DNA of 6,814 bases from an uncultured Pseudomonadota bacterium (lineage in GTDB: Bacteria; Myxococcota_A; Polyangia; HGW-17): positions 1 through 6,814 of the forward strand of contig CALKWH010000437.1 of assembly GCA_938004375.1 (NCBI GenBank), written 5' to 3'. The notes below the pieces were generated by a model. The model made no database searches. It was not told the DNA's origin and was given only the letters and a program-made list of their open reading frames with translations. Of the stretch, positions 1 through 6,500 are shown in pieces; the first letter of the stretch is position 1, and each line of letters begins with the position of its first letter. Both the position numbers and the translations under genes were made by a program.

Positions 1-356
1 TCGAGGACCCGGGAGAGCTCCTCCCAGAGCAGGTGGGTCTGGCAGTGGTCCACCTGATCGCAGAACCGCGGATTGCCCACGCACTCCACCAGCCGCACCC
101 GGCCGTCGAGGGCCTGGGAGATCTCCAGCACGGAGATCTCCTCGGCCGGCCGCGCCAGCCGGTAGCCGCCCCGCGGACCCCGGGAGGCCGCCACAATATG
201 GGCGTCACGCAGAGAGTGAAACAGGTTCTCCAGATATTTGACCGACAGGTTCTGCTTCTCGGCCAGCCGGACCAGCGGCACCGGCCGTTCCTGCCCTTCC
301 CGGGTCAACTCCAACAATGCCCGCAGGCCGTACCGGACGCGCGTGGAAAACTTCAT
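1..356 (-). CDS. Rrf2 family transcriptional regulator, IscR-like (C-terminus cut by window edge)
   Basis: The reverse complement from the ATG at 356 reads without a stop to the window edge (118 residues plus 2 bases), so the C-terminus is missing; full Rrf2 proteins are usually 130-170 residues. It opens MKFSTRVRYGLRALLEL, typical of Rrf2. A winged helix-turn-helix covers roughly residues 27-70: a recognition-helix segment (LSVKYLENLFHSLR, 37-50) and the RGPRGGYRLAR wing (59-69). Cys92, Cys99, Cys105 and His108 match in order and nearly in position the [2Fe-2S] ligands of E. coli IscR (Cys92, Cys98, Cys104, His107), with one extra residue between the first two Cys. That suggests an iron-sulfur-sensing DNA-binding protein; NO-sensing (NsrR-like) or other Rrf2 roles are possible. 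A strong GGAGGAGG ribosome site (complement of 362-369) fixes the start. The gene lies 65 bases downstream of the co-directional DTW gene but appears to have its own promoter. Its regulon is not visible; isc/suf or cysteine genes would be expected beyond the left edge. Confidence 0.92.
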   Translation of the reverse strand, partial: MKFSTRVRYGLRALLELTREGQERPVPLVRLAEKQNLSVKYLENLFHSLRDAHIVAASRGPRGGYRLARPAEEISVLEISQALDGRVRLVECVGNPRFCDQVDHCQTHLLWEELSRVL

Positions 357-374
357 GGCACGCCTCCTCCGGCA

Positions 375-399
375 TTTTCATACTCCCGAAGTAGGTTAT
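375..399 (-). promoter_or_regulatory. Candidate Rrf2/IscR-type operator overlapping the promoter
   Basis: The minus strand reads ATAACCTACT, then TCGGG, then AGTATGAAAA. The core TACT-N5-AGTA is a perfect 4-base dyad with the ACT-N5-AGT geometry of the 25-base IscR type 1 site (ATASYYGACTRWWWYAGTCRRSTAT, quoted from memory). The left half agrees at most positions; the right half is weaker. The dyad occupies the spacer and reaches into the -10 element of the Rrf2 promoter, where a bound regulator would block RNA polymerase. Autorepression by the adjacent Rrf2 protein is an inference from position and symmetry. Confidence 0.45.
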
Positions 400-405
400 T
401 GTCCA
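377..405 (-). promoter_or_regulatory. Putative sigma-70 promoter of the Rrf2 gene
   Basis: Read on the minus strand, TGGACA (complement of 400-405; 5 of 6 to TTGACA) is followed after exactly 17 bases by TATGAA (complement of 377-382; 4 of 6 to TATAAT). The start point would fall near 370, only about 14 bases before the ATG, so the leader would be just long enough for the GGAGGAGG ribosome site. The promoter lies in the 65-base gap after the DTW gene, so the regulator can be transcribed independently of it. Confidence 0.5.
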
Positions 406-421
406 GCGGTTTTTGAGCCGA

Positions 422-1120
422 TCAGGCAGGGCCGACGGGGCCGGCGGTTCTGGCTTCTTCCTTTTTCCACGCGGCGCGGGCGGGCTCGACCACGAATTTC
501 CGGTACGCCGCGGAGGTGGCGTCCAGGATCCCGGGGGCGTTCTCGAGGTGGGCCAGGCAGAAACCGACGGCCTCGATCGTCGAGAGGCCCGCCTTCTTCA
601 CCTGGGCGCGCTGGGAGGCCAGCACCGGGTTCAGTTCGATGGTGCGGCACTTGAGCAGCCACGGATTGCGCCACCACAAGGTCTTGGCCTGCTGCCAGTT
701 GCCGTCCAGGGCGATGATGCCCCGCAGCCCGGCGGCGTCGTCCACCCGCTCCCCGCGGGCGCGCACGGCCACCGGGCGGTCCCCGGTCCCACCCTCGCCC
801 TTGAGCACCAGCACCGCCCATTCGGACGGCTTCCAGGTGCGGCCGGTGGCGGCCTCCAGGTTGCGCCACGAGAGGCCCACGCGCACCGCGCAGTCCGCGA
901 ACAGGCGCGCGGCGAGAGCGGCCGAGTTCATCCATTTATGGGTCTCCTGCGGGTGCTCGAGGATCACCACGGCCAGCCGGTGGGGCACGGCCACGACCTG
1001 ACCGCACAGACAGGCGACCTTCGGGCGGCCGCAGTCCGGACAGGCCTCGGAGGGTGGAAACTTCAACTTGGCGACGGACGGCTGATCCGCCCTGGCGCCC
1101 GGTCTGCGACGTCCCGGCAT
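422..1120 (-). CDS. DTW domain-containing protein, probable tRNA-uridine aminocarboxypropyltransferase
   Basis: This 232-residue protein has the marks of the DTW-domain (TapT/YfiP, TSR3-related) family, which transfers the 3-amino-3-carboxypropyl group of S-adenosylmethionine to uridine in tRNA (acp3U) in the cytoplasm. Visible: an N-terminal zinc-type cluster Cys27-x2-Cys30-x6-Cys37-x-Cys39; the ILEHPQE segment (53-59) and the Asn/Ala-rich helix after it; the signature LDGNWQQAK (138-146), where the family normally has Asp-x-Thr-Trp; and the LSTIEA motif (179-184). Length fits the bacterial family. The start at 1120 has a good ribosome site, GGGAGAGG (complement of 1127-1134), 6 bases upstream. 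The first 20 or so residues are Arg/Pro-rich and probably disordered. The lysine-rich C-terminus (219-222) could contact RNA. The Thr-to-Asn change in the signature is the one oddity. The gene is divergent from xseB and upstream of the Rrf2 gene. Specificity (tRNA position, or another RNA) is inferred from the family only. Confidence 0.85.
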   Translation of the reverse strand: MPGRRRPGARADQPSVAKLKFPPSEACPDCGRPKVACLCGQVVAVPHRLAVVILEHPQETHKWMNSAALAARLFADCAVRVGLSWRNLEAATGRTWKPSEWAVLVLKGEGGTGDRPVAVRARGERVDDAAGLRGIIALDGNWQQAKTLWWRNPWLLKCRTIELNPVLASQRAQVKKAGLSTIEAVGFCLAHLENAPGILDATSAAYRKFVVEPARAAWKKEEARTAGPVGPA

Positions 1121-1299
1121 GGAGGTCCTCTCCCGGCGCGGCGGTGTCCTGACTCATGGTCCCTCCGCGCCCCGGCGCCATGGTAGTGCAAGTATGGCCC
1201 CGCCACAAATGAATTTCCGGTCCCTCTTGCAATCCCCGGGGCTTTCCATTAGAAACTCGCCAGCGTCCCGGCCCCGTGGTACGCTCGCGAGGCATGTCC
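1121..1299. other. Divergent intergenic region between the DTW gene and xseB
   Basis: This 179-base stretch separates two outward-facing genes and holds no gene I can support. It carries the ribosome site of the DTW gene at 1127-1134 (minus strand), a candidate promoter for xseB at 1227-1255 (plus strand), and only a weak promoter candidate for the DTW gene. No operator dyad, riboswitch or terminator is evident. Confidence 0.6.
1227..1255 (+). promoter_or_regulatory. Putative promoter of the xseB-receiver unit
   Basis: TTGCAA (1227-1232; 4 of 6 to consensus) is separated by 17 bases from TAGAAA (1250-1255; 4 of 6). The start point would be near 1262, giving a leader of about 38 bases to the preferred xseB start at 1300. 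The surrounding bases are the most AT-rich of the divergent intergenic region. The same CTCTTGCAA-N17-TA pattern recurs in front of the metal-efflux locus at 1945-1975, which raises confidence in both. Confidence 0.45.
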
Positions 1300-1545
1300 A
1301 TGCAGACCCCCGAATCCCCCCTCCCCGGCACCTTTGAGGAAGTCATGGCCGAACTTTCCGGCATCCTCGACCAGCTCGAGGGGGGGGATCTGAGCCTGGA
1401 ACTGAGCATCCGGCTCTACGAGCGCGGCGCTGCGCTCTCCCGGCACGGCCAGGCCATGCTCACCGACGCCCAACTCAAGATCGACAAGCTCACCCGCCTG
1501 GGGCTCTCGGGCGTCGAGAGCCGGCCGTACACGGAAGGACAGTAG
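1300..1545 (+). CDS. xseB: Exodeoxyribonuclease VII small subunit
   Basis: An 81-residue acidic helical protein with the XseB pattern: TFEEVMAELSGILDQLEGGD (11-30), the LSLELSIRLYERGAALSR helix (31-48) and the trailing ALKI-like stretch (AQLKIDKL, 57-64). E. coli XseB is about 80 residues. Several copies of this subunit bind the catalytic XseA to form exonuclease VII, which degrades single-stranded DNA to oligonucleotides in the cytoplasm. Three in-frame starts exist: GTG 1276, ATG 1294 and ATG 1300. The only Shine-Dalgarno-like stretch, GAGG at 1289-1292, sits 7 bases before 1300 but 1 base before 1294, so 1300 is preferred; the family length also agrees. No xseA is in the window, and the next gene is a receiver-like protein rather than the isoprenoid genes that often follow xseB. 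The receiver gene starts 2 bases after the stop, so the two are probably co-transcribed. Confidence 0.9.
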   Translation: MQTPESPLPGTFEEVMAELSGILDQLEGGDLSLELSIRLYERGAALSRHGQAMLTDAQLKIDKLTRLGLSGVESRPYTEGQ

Positions 1546-1547
1546 CC

Positions 1548-1910
1548 ATGGCGCCCAAGATCCTCCTCGTGCATCCCACCGAATGTCATCCCCTGCTGGA
1601 CAGCCAGTTGACCGCGCAGGGCTATGAGATCCTGCGCGCCGAGAACGGCCTGCGCTTCGTGTCCCAGCTCCAGATCGAGAACCCGGACGTGGTCATCATG
1701 GACTCCCGGCCCCGCTTCTCCGACTCGCACACGCTGTGCAGCGCCATCCGCACCCAGTTCCGGCACAAGCCGGTGTTCTTCCTCTCCCACGACGCCCACG
1801 AGACCGACCACCGCGACCACCTGGACTGCGGCTGCACCCAGGTCTTCTCCATGCCCGGCCAGATGCCCGCCCTGATCCGCCGGATCCGCGAGTGCGCCGG
1901 TGTTCCCTGA
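1548..1910 (+). CDS. Stand-alone receiver-like (pseudo-receiver) protein
   Basis: The 120 residues span one CheY-like receiver fold and nothing more. Visible: beta-1 KILLVHP (4-10); beta-3 PDVVIMDSRP (46-55) with Asp52 at the phospho-acceptor position; beta-4 PVFFLSHD (75-82) with Ser80 at the Thr/Ser switch; and a degenerate beta-5 CTQVFSMP (96-103), where the invariant Lys-Pro is Ser-Met-Pro. The acidic pair after beta-1 that binds Mg2+ is replaced by His9-Pro10-Thr11-Glu12. With the acidic pocket weakened and the Lys gone, phosphorylation by a histidine kinase is doubtful; the domain may act as a protein-binding module, as reported for other pseudo-receivers. Five cysteines (13, 64, 94, 96, 116) are unusual for the fold. 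GGAAGGA at 1533-1539, inside the end of xseB, is a good ribosome site 8 bases before the ATG. There is no output domain and no kinase nearby. The family fold is fairly clear; the function is unknown. Confidence 0.75.
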   Translation: MAPKILLVHPTECHPLLDSQLTAQGYEILRAENGLRFVSQLQIENPDVVIMDSRPRFSDSHTLCSAIRTQFRHKPVFFLSHDAHETDHRDHLDCGCTQVFSMPGQMPALIRRIRECAGVP

Positions 1911-1981
1911 AGACCACGCGCTTCCGGATCAACTATTAGACGACTCTTGCAAACCTGGCAGCGATTCGGTATAGAACTTCC
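1911..1981. other. Intergenic region before the metal-efflux locus
   Basis: These 71 bases contain a candidate promoter at 1947-1975 but no convincing intrinsic terminator for the xseB-receiver unit, so read-through into the efflux genes is possible. No clear long dyad of the MerR type is visible, and the promoter spacer is 17 bases rather than the 19-20 bases typical of MerR-family metal promoters. Confidence 0.5.
1947..1975 (+). promoter_or_regulatory. Putative promoter of the metal-efflux locus
   Basis: TTGCAA (1947-1952) and TATAGA (1970-1975) are separated by 17 bases, each 4 of 6 to sigma-70 consensus. The start point would fall at about 1981-1983, on the ATG of the next gene (1982), implying a leaderless message; consistently, no Shine-Dalgarno sequence precedes that ATG. 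The element shares its CTCTTGCAA hexamer context and spacing with the xseB promoter. No metal-regulator gene or operator is identifiable in the window. Confidence 0.45.
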
Positions 1982-2323
1982 ATGGCCCGCGTGCGCATCT
2001 TCACCGCCATTCTCATGATCTCCGTGCTCTTTCCGGCCACGGTGGAGCTGGTCGAGAACGTCGCGCACTACGTGAACCACGGGCACTTCTCCATCCTCGA
2101 GGCCACCTGGCATCACCACCACGCGCCCGAATCCGAGGGGTGTTGCGCGGGCACCTGCGGGACCCACGTCTGCGGATTCAATCTCGCGCAGTTGTTCCCC
2201 GGCGGCCGGCGCGTCCCCGACCTGGGCCGTCGAGCCCACGAACGGCACCGCTTCCCGTTCGCCGAGGCCGGCGCGCTCCGTGACGGCTTCTCGACCCTCC
2301 CCTATCGTCCCCCCATCGCCTGA
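1982..2323 (+). CDS. Small His/Cys-rich membrane-anchored or exported protein of unknown family
   Basis: A 113-residue protein I cannot assign to a named family. After a basic N-terminus (MARVR) a hydrophobic stretch at about 6-22 (IFTAILMISVLFPATVE) could be a membrane anchor or signal sequence; no lipobox is seen and no clear signal peptidase I site follows. The next part is rich in metal ligands: His29, His33, His35, a run of four His at 44-47, Cys54, Cys55, Cys59, His62 and Cys64. The second half is Arg/Pro-rich, probably disordered, and ends in YRPPIA. Placement just ahead of an RND adaptor and permease (53-base gap) suggests a periplasmic metal-binding or sensing accessory. From memory, small His/Cys-rich proteins of this type occur beside CzcA-like pumps in deltaproteobacteria, but I could not check this. 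The start at 1982 lacks a ribosome site and coincides with the predicted transcription start; ATG 2015 (Met12) also lacks one and would remove half the hydrophobic segment. Confidence 0.65.
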   Translation: MARVRIFTAILMISVLFPATVELVENVAHYVNHGHFSILEATWHHHHAPESEGCCAGTCGTHVCGFNLAQLFPGGRRVPDLGRRAHERHRFPFAEAGALRDGFSTLPYRPPIA

Positions 2324-2347
2324 GCTCCCGTCCAAACGTCATAGGAC

Positions 2348-2363
2348 GCGCCCGGTCGGGCGC
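2348..2363 (+). other. GC-rich hairpin in the leader of the adaptor gene
   Basis: GCGCCC (2348-2353) and GGGCGC (2358-2363) form a perfect 6-base stem around a GGTC loop, 13 bases before the ATG at 2377 and between the small gene and the adaptor gene. There is no T-run after it, so it is not a standard intrinsic terminator. It could stabilise the message or tune translation of the adaptor relative to the small protein. In DNA this GC-rich it may also be chance. Confidence 0.35.
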
Positions 2364-2376
2364 ACGGGGGGTCAAG

Positions 2377-3576
2377 ATGCGACAAGAGCTGATCATTCTC
2401 ATTCTGAACCTGTTTCTCTTTCTCGCCGCTTGCCACGGCGGGCATGGGCACGGCCATGACCACGGCGCGCCGGCGGCCTCGCCCGGGGCTGCGCCCCGAG
2501 GAGAAATCCTGTTGACCGAGGTCGAGCTCGCGGAGCTGGGCATTCGAACGGCGCCCGTTCAGGAGCGGACGGTGCGCGCCACCGTGCGCACCGTGGGGGA
2601 GCTCGCTCCCACGCCCGGCGCCGAGGCGGCGCTGGTCTCTCCCGCGCGGGGGATCTGGCTGCCGACGGATCCCCCGGCGGTGGCGGGCCGGGCCGTGAAG
2701 CGGGGTGAGCCGCTGGGCCGGATCGCGGTGTGGACTCCGGAGTCCCAGACCGAGCTCCTCCAGGGCGAATGGGAGTCCGCCTGGACGCTCTGGCAGGCTG
2801 ACAAGAAAAAACTGGAGCGAGCCCGCGGGCTCGCCGAAAAGGGGCTGGAGTCCCGCGAGCGGATCGAGGAGGCCGAGACCGCCGAGGCCCTGGGCCGGGC
2901 CCGGGTGAACCAGGTCGGGGCCCGCCTCGCCCGCCTGCGCCGGGCCAACGCCGGGCGCCCCGACCCCGCCTCGCTGCGGGAGTTGCGCGCCCCCATCGAC
3001 GGCACCCTGGTCCACGTCGCCGTCGGAGAGGGGGGCGTCGTTGAGCCCGGGCAGGCGTTGATCACCGTGCGGGACGAGCGCCGCCTGGAACTTCGGATCC
3101 GGGTCTTCGACGCTGACCTTCCGGCCGTCGGACCGCGCCCCACGGGCTGGTTCCTGGTCCCCGGGGACCCGACGCCGCGCCCCCTGGGCGGCGCCGGAGA
3201 CGAACCCCTGGTGGTCCTGCCGGGGGTGGATCCGGTGTCCCGCACCGGCACGGTCCTCGCCCGGATCGACAACTCCGACGGCCACCTCCGGGGTGGCGCC
3301 CGCGTCCGCGTCCACCTGCGGTCCGGCGTCGACCGCAAGGGCCCCGTGGTGCCCCGCTCCGCGCTGGTCCGGGACGGCTTCCCGACCGTCGCCTTCGTGC
3401 GCACGGGCCCCGCTGCCTTCACCCGCCGCATGGTCCGCACCGGAGACGAGGACGAGACGGCCGTGAGCGTGCTCGAGGGCCTCGCGCCCGGCGAGGAGGT
3501 GGTCGTCGAAAACCCGCAGCACCTGCTCTACCACAGCGCGAAGGCGGCGATCCCGCAGTCCGCGCACACCCATTAG
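2377..3576 (+). CDS. RND efflux periplasmic adaptor (membrane fusion) lipoprotein, heavy-metal type
   Basis: A 399-residue CusB/CzcB-type adaptor that would link the inner-membrane RND pump to an outer-membrane channel. The N-terminus is a lipoprotein signal with lipobox LAAC (Cys19). Directly after it comes a His-rich stretch, HGGHGHGHDHG (20-30), and the C-terminus ends in HTH, so the periplasmic protein has two His clusters likely to bind metal. Domains by pattern: first half of the barrel-sandwich (biotinyl-lipoyl-like) domain at about 84-118; a charged alpha-hairpin at about 120-195; second half, LRAPIDGTLVHVAVGEGG (203-220) to about 233; beta-barrel at about 236-318; and a membrane-proximal domain from VVPRSALV (324-331) to about 385 with the usual GLAPGEEVVVE (368-378). 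The start at 2377 follows a G-run (2366-2371) acting as a weak ribosome site. The permease begins 9 bases after the stop, so the two are one operon. Metal export is inferred from the His clusters and partner; the exact metal is not visible. Confidence 0.9.
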   Translation: MRQELIILILNLFLFLAACHGGHGHGHDHGAPAASPGAAPRGEILLTEVELAELGIRTAPVQERTVRATVRTVGELAPTPGAEAALVSPARGIWLPTDPPAVAGRAVKRGEPLGRIAVWTPESQTELLQGEWESAWTLWQADKKKLERARGLAEKGLESRERIEEAETAEALGRARVNQVGARLARLRRANAGRPDPASLRELRAPIDGTLVHVAVGEGGVVEPGQALITVRDERRLELRIRVFDADLPAVGPRPTGWFLVPGDPTPRPLGGAGDEPLVVLPGVDPVSRTGTVLARIDNSDGHLRGGARVRVHLRSGVDRKGPVVPRSALVRDGFPTVAFVRTGPAAFTRRMVRTGDEDETAVSVLEGLAPGEEVVVENPQHLLYHSAKAAIPQSAHTH

Positions 3577-3580
3577 GAGG
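3575..3580 (+). promoter_or_regulatory. Ribosome binding site of the RND permease overlapping the adaptor stop codon
   Basis: A perfect AGGAGG shares its first two bases with the TAG stop of the adaptor gene (3574-3576) and lies 5 bases before the ATG at 3586. The alternative in-frame ATG at 3592 would be 11 bases away, so 3586 is preferred. The arrangement points to translational coupling of adaptor and permease. Confidence 0.75.
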
Positions 3581-3585
3581 CCGCC

Positions 3586-6500
3586 ATGCGCATGCTGGAA
3601 CGCCTGATCCGAATGAGTGTGGAAGCCCGGGTCGCCGTCGTGCTGCTCTCGGGCCTGGTGGCCGTCCTCGGCTGGTGGACCGCCCGGGGCATGGCGGTGG
3701 ACGTGTTCCCCGATCTGACGGCGGTGACCATCACCGTCATCACCGAGACCGACCGGCTCGCGCCCGAGGAGTCGGAGCTGCAGGTCACCCGCGTTCTCGA
3801 GAACACCCTCGTGGGGGCACCCCGCGTGCGGCGCACGCGTTCGGTCTCCGGCTACGGCTTCTCGGTCGTGTGGGTGGAGTTCGCCTGGGGCGTCCCCCTG
3901 CAGACGGCCCGCCGCATCGTGAGCGAGCGGCTCGCCGTGGCCGCCGCCGAGCTGCCGCCCGGAGTGGAGCCGCCGGGAATCACGCCGGAGACCTCGGTCA
4001 TGGGCGAGATCATGACCATCGGGCTGGTGGGGGAGGGGCAGGATCCCGTGGCGCTTCGGGATTTCGCCGTGCGCGAGGTCCGCGCGGCGCTGGTCCGGAT
4101 CCCCGGCGTCGCGCAGGTCTTCGTGACGGGCGGCGAGACCGGGCAGTGGCACGTCATCGCCGATCCGGACGCCCTGGAGTCCTTCGGCGTCGGGCTCGAC
4201 GAGCTCCAGGCGGCCCTGGAGGCCGCAGGCACGAACTCGAGCGCTGGGTTCCGGGTCGAGGGGCCCCAGGAATCCCTGGTCCGCATCCTCGGGCAGGTCC
4301 GGGAGCCCGCCGACCTCGAGGAACTGGTCGTCGCCGTCCGCGGGGGCGTCCCTGTCACGGTCGGGCGCGTCGCCCGGGTGGTCCCCGGCCACGCCGTCCG
4401 GCGCGGCGACGGCAGCGTAAACGGGCGCCCGGGGATCGTGATCACCGTGCTGCGCCACCCCGACGGGAACACCCTCGAGCTCACTGGACGCATCCACGCA
4501 GCGCTGGACGCCGTCGAACGCCGGCTGCCCCCCGGCGCCCGCCTGGAGCGTCACCTGTTCAGCCAGGCGGACTTCATTCGGACCGCGATCGACAACGTCG
4601 GGCGCTCGCTGCGCGACGGGGCCATCCTCCTGTGCCTGATCCTGCTGCTGTTCCTGCTGGACTGGCGCGCACTCCTCGTCTCGCTCAGTTCGCTCCCGCT
4701 CTCGCTGCTCGTCGCCGTGCTCTTCCTGAAAGCCATCGGCGTCGAGTTCAACACGATGTCCCTGGGAGGCCTGACGCTCGCCATCGGCGTGCTCATCGAC
4801 GACGCCATCATCGGCGTCGAGAACGCCTGGCGCCGCTTCGCCCAGGACCGCGCGCCTCCGGACCGGGAACGCAGGCCCGTCGCTGCCGTGGTTTTCTCGG
4901 CGACCCGGGAGATCCTGCGCTCGGTCGTGTTCGCCAACGTACTCCTGGTGGTGGTGTTCGTCCCCATCTTCTTCATCGGCGGGATGGAGGGGCTCCTGAT
5001 GGCGCCCCTGGGCTGGGCGTTCCTGGCGGCCAACGTGAGCTCGCTGGTGGTGTTCCTCACCCTGGGCCCCGCCCTCTCCACCCTGCTCCTGGGGGGGCTC
5101 CGCCACCGGAACTCCGCCCCCGGTCCGAAGCCCGAAGGCAGCGCCACGTCCCGCATGCTGCGGCGAGGCTACCTGGCGGTGCTGCGCAGGACGCTGCCCC
5201 ACGCCCTCCCCCTGCTGGTGGTGCTCGTCGTGGCCACCGGCCTCGCCGTCTGGGCGGTGGCCCGTCAGGACCGGCGCTTCCTCCCGGAGTGGAACGAGGG
5301 GGCGCTGAACATCACCGTGATCGCGCTCCCCGGCACCTCCCTGGCCGAGTCCGACGCGCTGGGCCGCGAGGTCGAGCGCCGCCTGCTCACGGTACCGGAG
5401 GTGCGCTCCACGTCTCGACGCACGGGTCGCACGGAACAGGACGAGCACGCCATGGACGTGAACGGCTCCGAAATCGAGGTGCGGCTCTCCCGCACGGGCC
5501 GCGGCAAGGACGCCATCGTGCGGGAGATCCGCCGGAAGCTGGGCGATCTCTTGGGCGTCCAGGTGCAGGTGGGGCAGCCGCTGGCCCACCGCATCGACCA
5601 CATGCTCTCGGGCTCCCGGACGACCTTCGTGGTGCGCGTCGTAGGCGAGGAGCTCTGGGAGCTGCGCCGGCTGGCCAAGGAGGTGGCCGCCGAGCTCGGC
5701 GGGATCTTGGGCGTGGTGGACGTCACCGTGGAGCCGGTGGTCGAGGTGCGGCAGGAGCACCTGCGGCTAAACCGCCGGGAGCTCGCCGAGGCGGGGCTCA
5801 CCCCCGCGCGGGTCATCGGCTTCCTCGAGACCGCGCTCCATGGCACCGTAGTGGGCACGGTCCACCTGCCCGGCCCCACGCGCCGGGACGTCCTGCTGAC
5901 GCTGGAGCCCGCTGCGCGCACCTGGAACGCGCGGATCGCGGGCCTGAACCTCCTGTCGCCGCGCTCGGGACCCGTCCCGATCTCCCGACTCGCCTCCCTG
6001 GAGCCGGCCATGGGACCCAACGTCATCCTCCATGAGAACGGGCGTCGTCGCATCCTGGTGACCGCCAACTTCTCCAGTTCGGACACGGCCGCCCTGGTGG
6101 CGCGCATCCGCGACCGGCTCGACGGGGCGGTCAGCCTGCCTCCGGGCTACCGGCTGGAGTACGGCGGCCAGTTCGAGGCCGAGGCCCGGGCCACCCGCTC
6201 CCTGCTGTGGATCCTCGCGCTGGTCGCGGCAGCCATCCTGATGATCCTGGCAGTCACCTTCGGCAGCCTGTGGAAGGCCGGGCTGATGCTGCTGAACCTG
6301 CCGTTCGCCCTGGTGGGTGGCCAGGTCGCGCTGTGGCTCACGAACACGCCTGTGAGCGTCGCCTCGATGCTGGGCTTCATCACCCTGTTCGGCATCGCGG
6401 TCCGCAACGGCATCCTGCTGCTCGATCACTTTGCCCACGTCGCCCGGGAACGGCCGGACGCGCCCCTGGCGGAGCTCGTCCTGCAGGGCTCGGCCGAGCG

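Noticed and set aside
411..420. A terminator between the DTW and Rrf2 genes around the A/T-rich run
   Set aside because: Only a 3-base stem (CGG/CCG) can form around the run of A on the minus strand, which is too weak for an intrinsic terminator.
33..654. Plus-strand open frames across the left end
   Set aside because: They overlap the Rrf2 gene and the end of the DTW gene on the opposite strand. The minus-strand readings show real family motifs and good ribosome sites; the plus-strand ones show neither.
1180..1208. TTGTGG-N17-TACCAT on the minus strand as a promoter for the DTW gene
   Set aside because: Only 3 of 6 and 4 of 6 matches to consensus, with no supporting feature. The spacing is right, but this is too weak to list as a promoter.
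1947..1975. A MerR/CueR-type metal-responsive promoter ahead of the efflux locus
   Set aside because: The -35 to -10 spacing is 17 bases, not 19-20, and no dyad spans the spacer. No MerR-family gene is in the window.
2302..5760. A very long open frame on the minus strand opposite the adaptor and permease genes
   Set aside because: It is antisense to two clearly recognisable genes. Its translation is a low-complexity mix rich in Arg, His, Gly, Asp and Gln with no domain pattern, as expected for a shadow frame in GC-rich DNA where stops are rare.
3675..6035. A 786-codon plus-strand frame inside the permease gene
   Set aside because: Its translation is dominated by Arg, Gly, Pro and Ala, has no membrane segments or motifs, and lies wholly within the permease in another frame.
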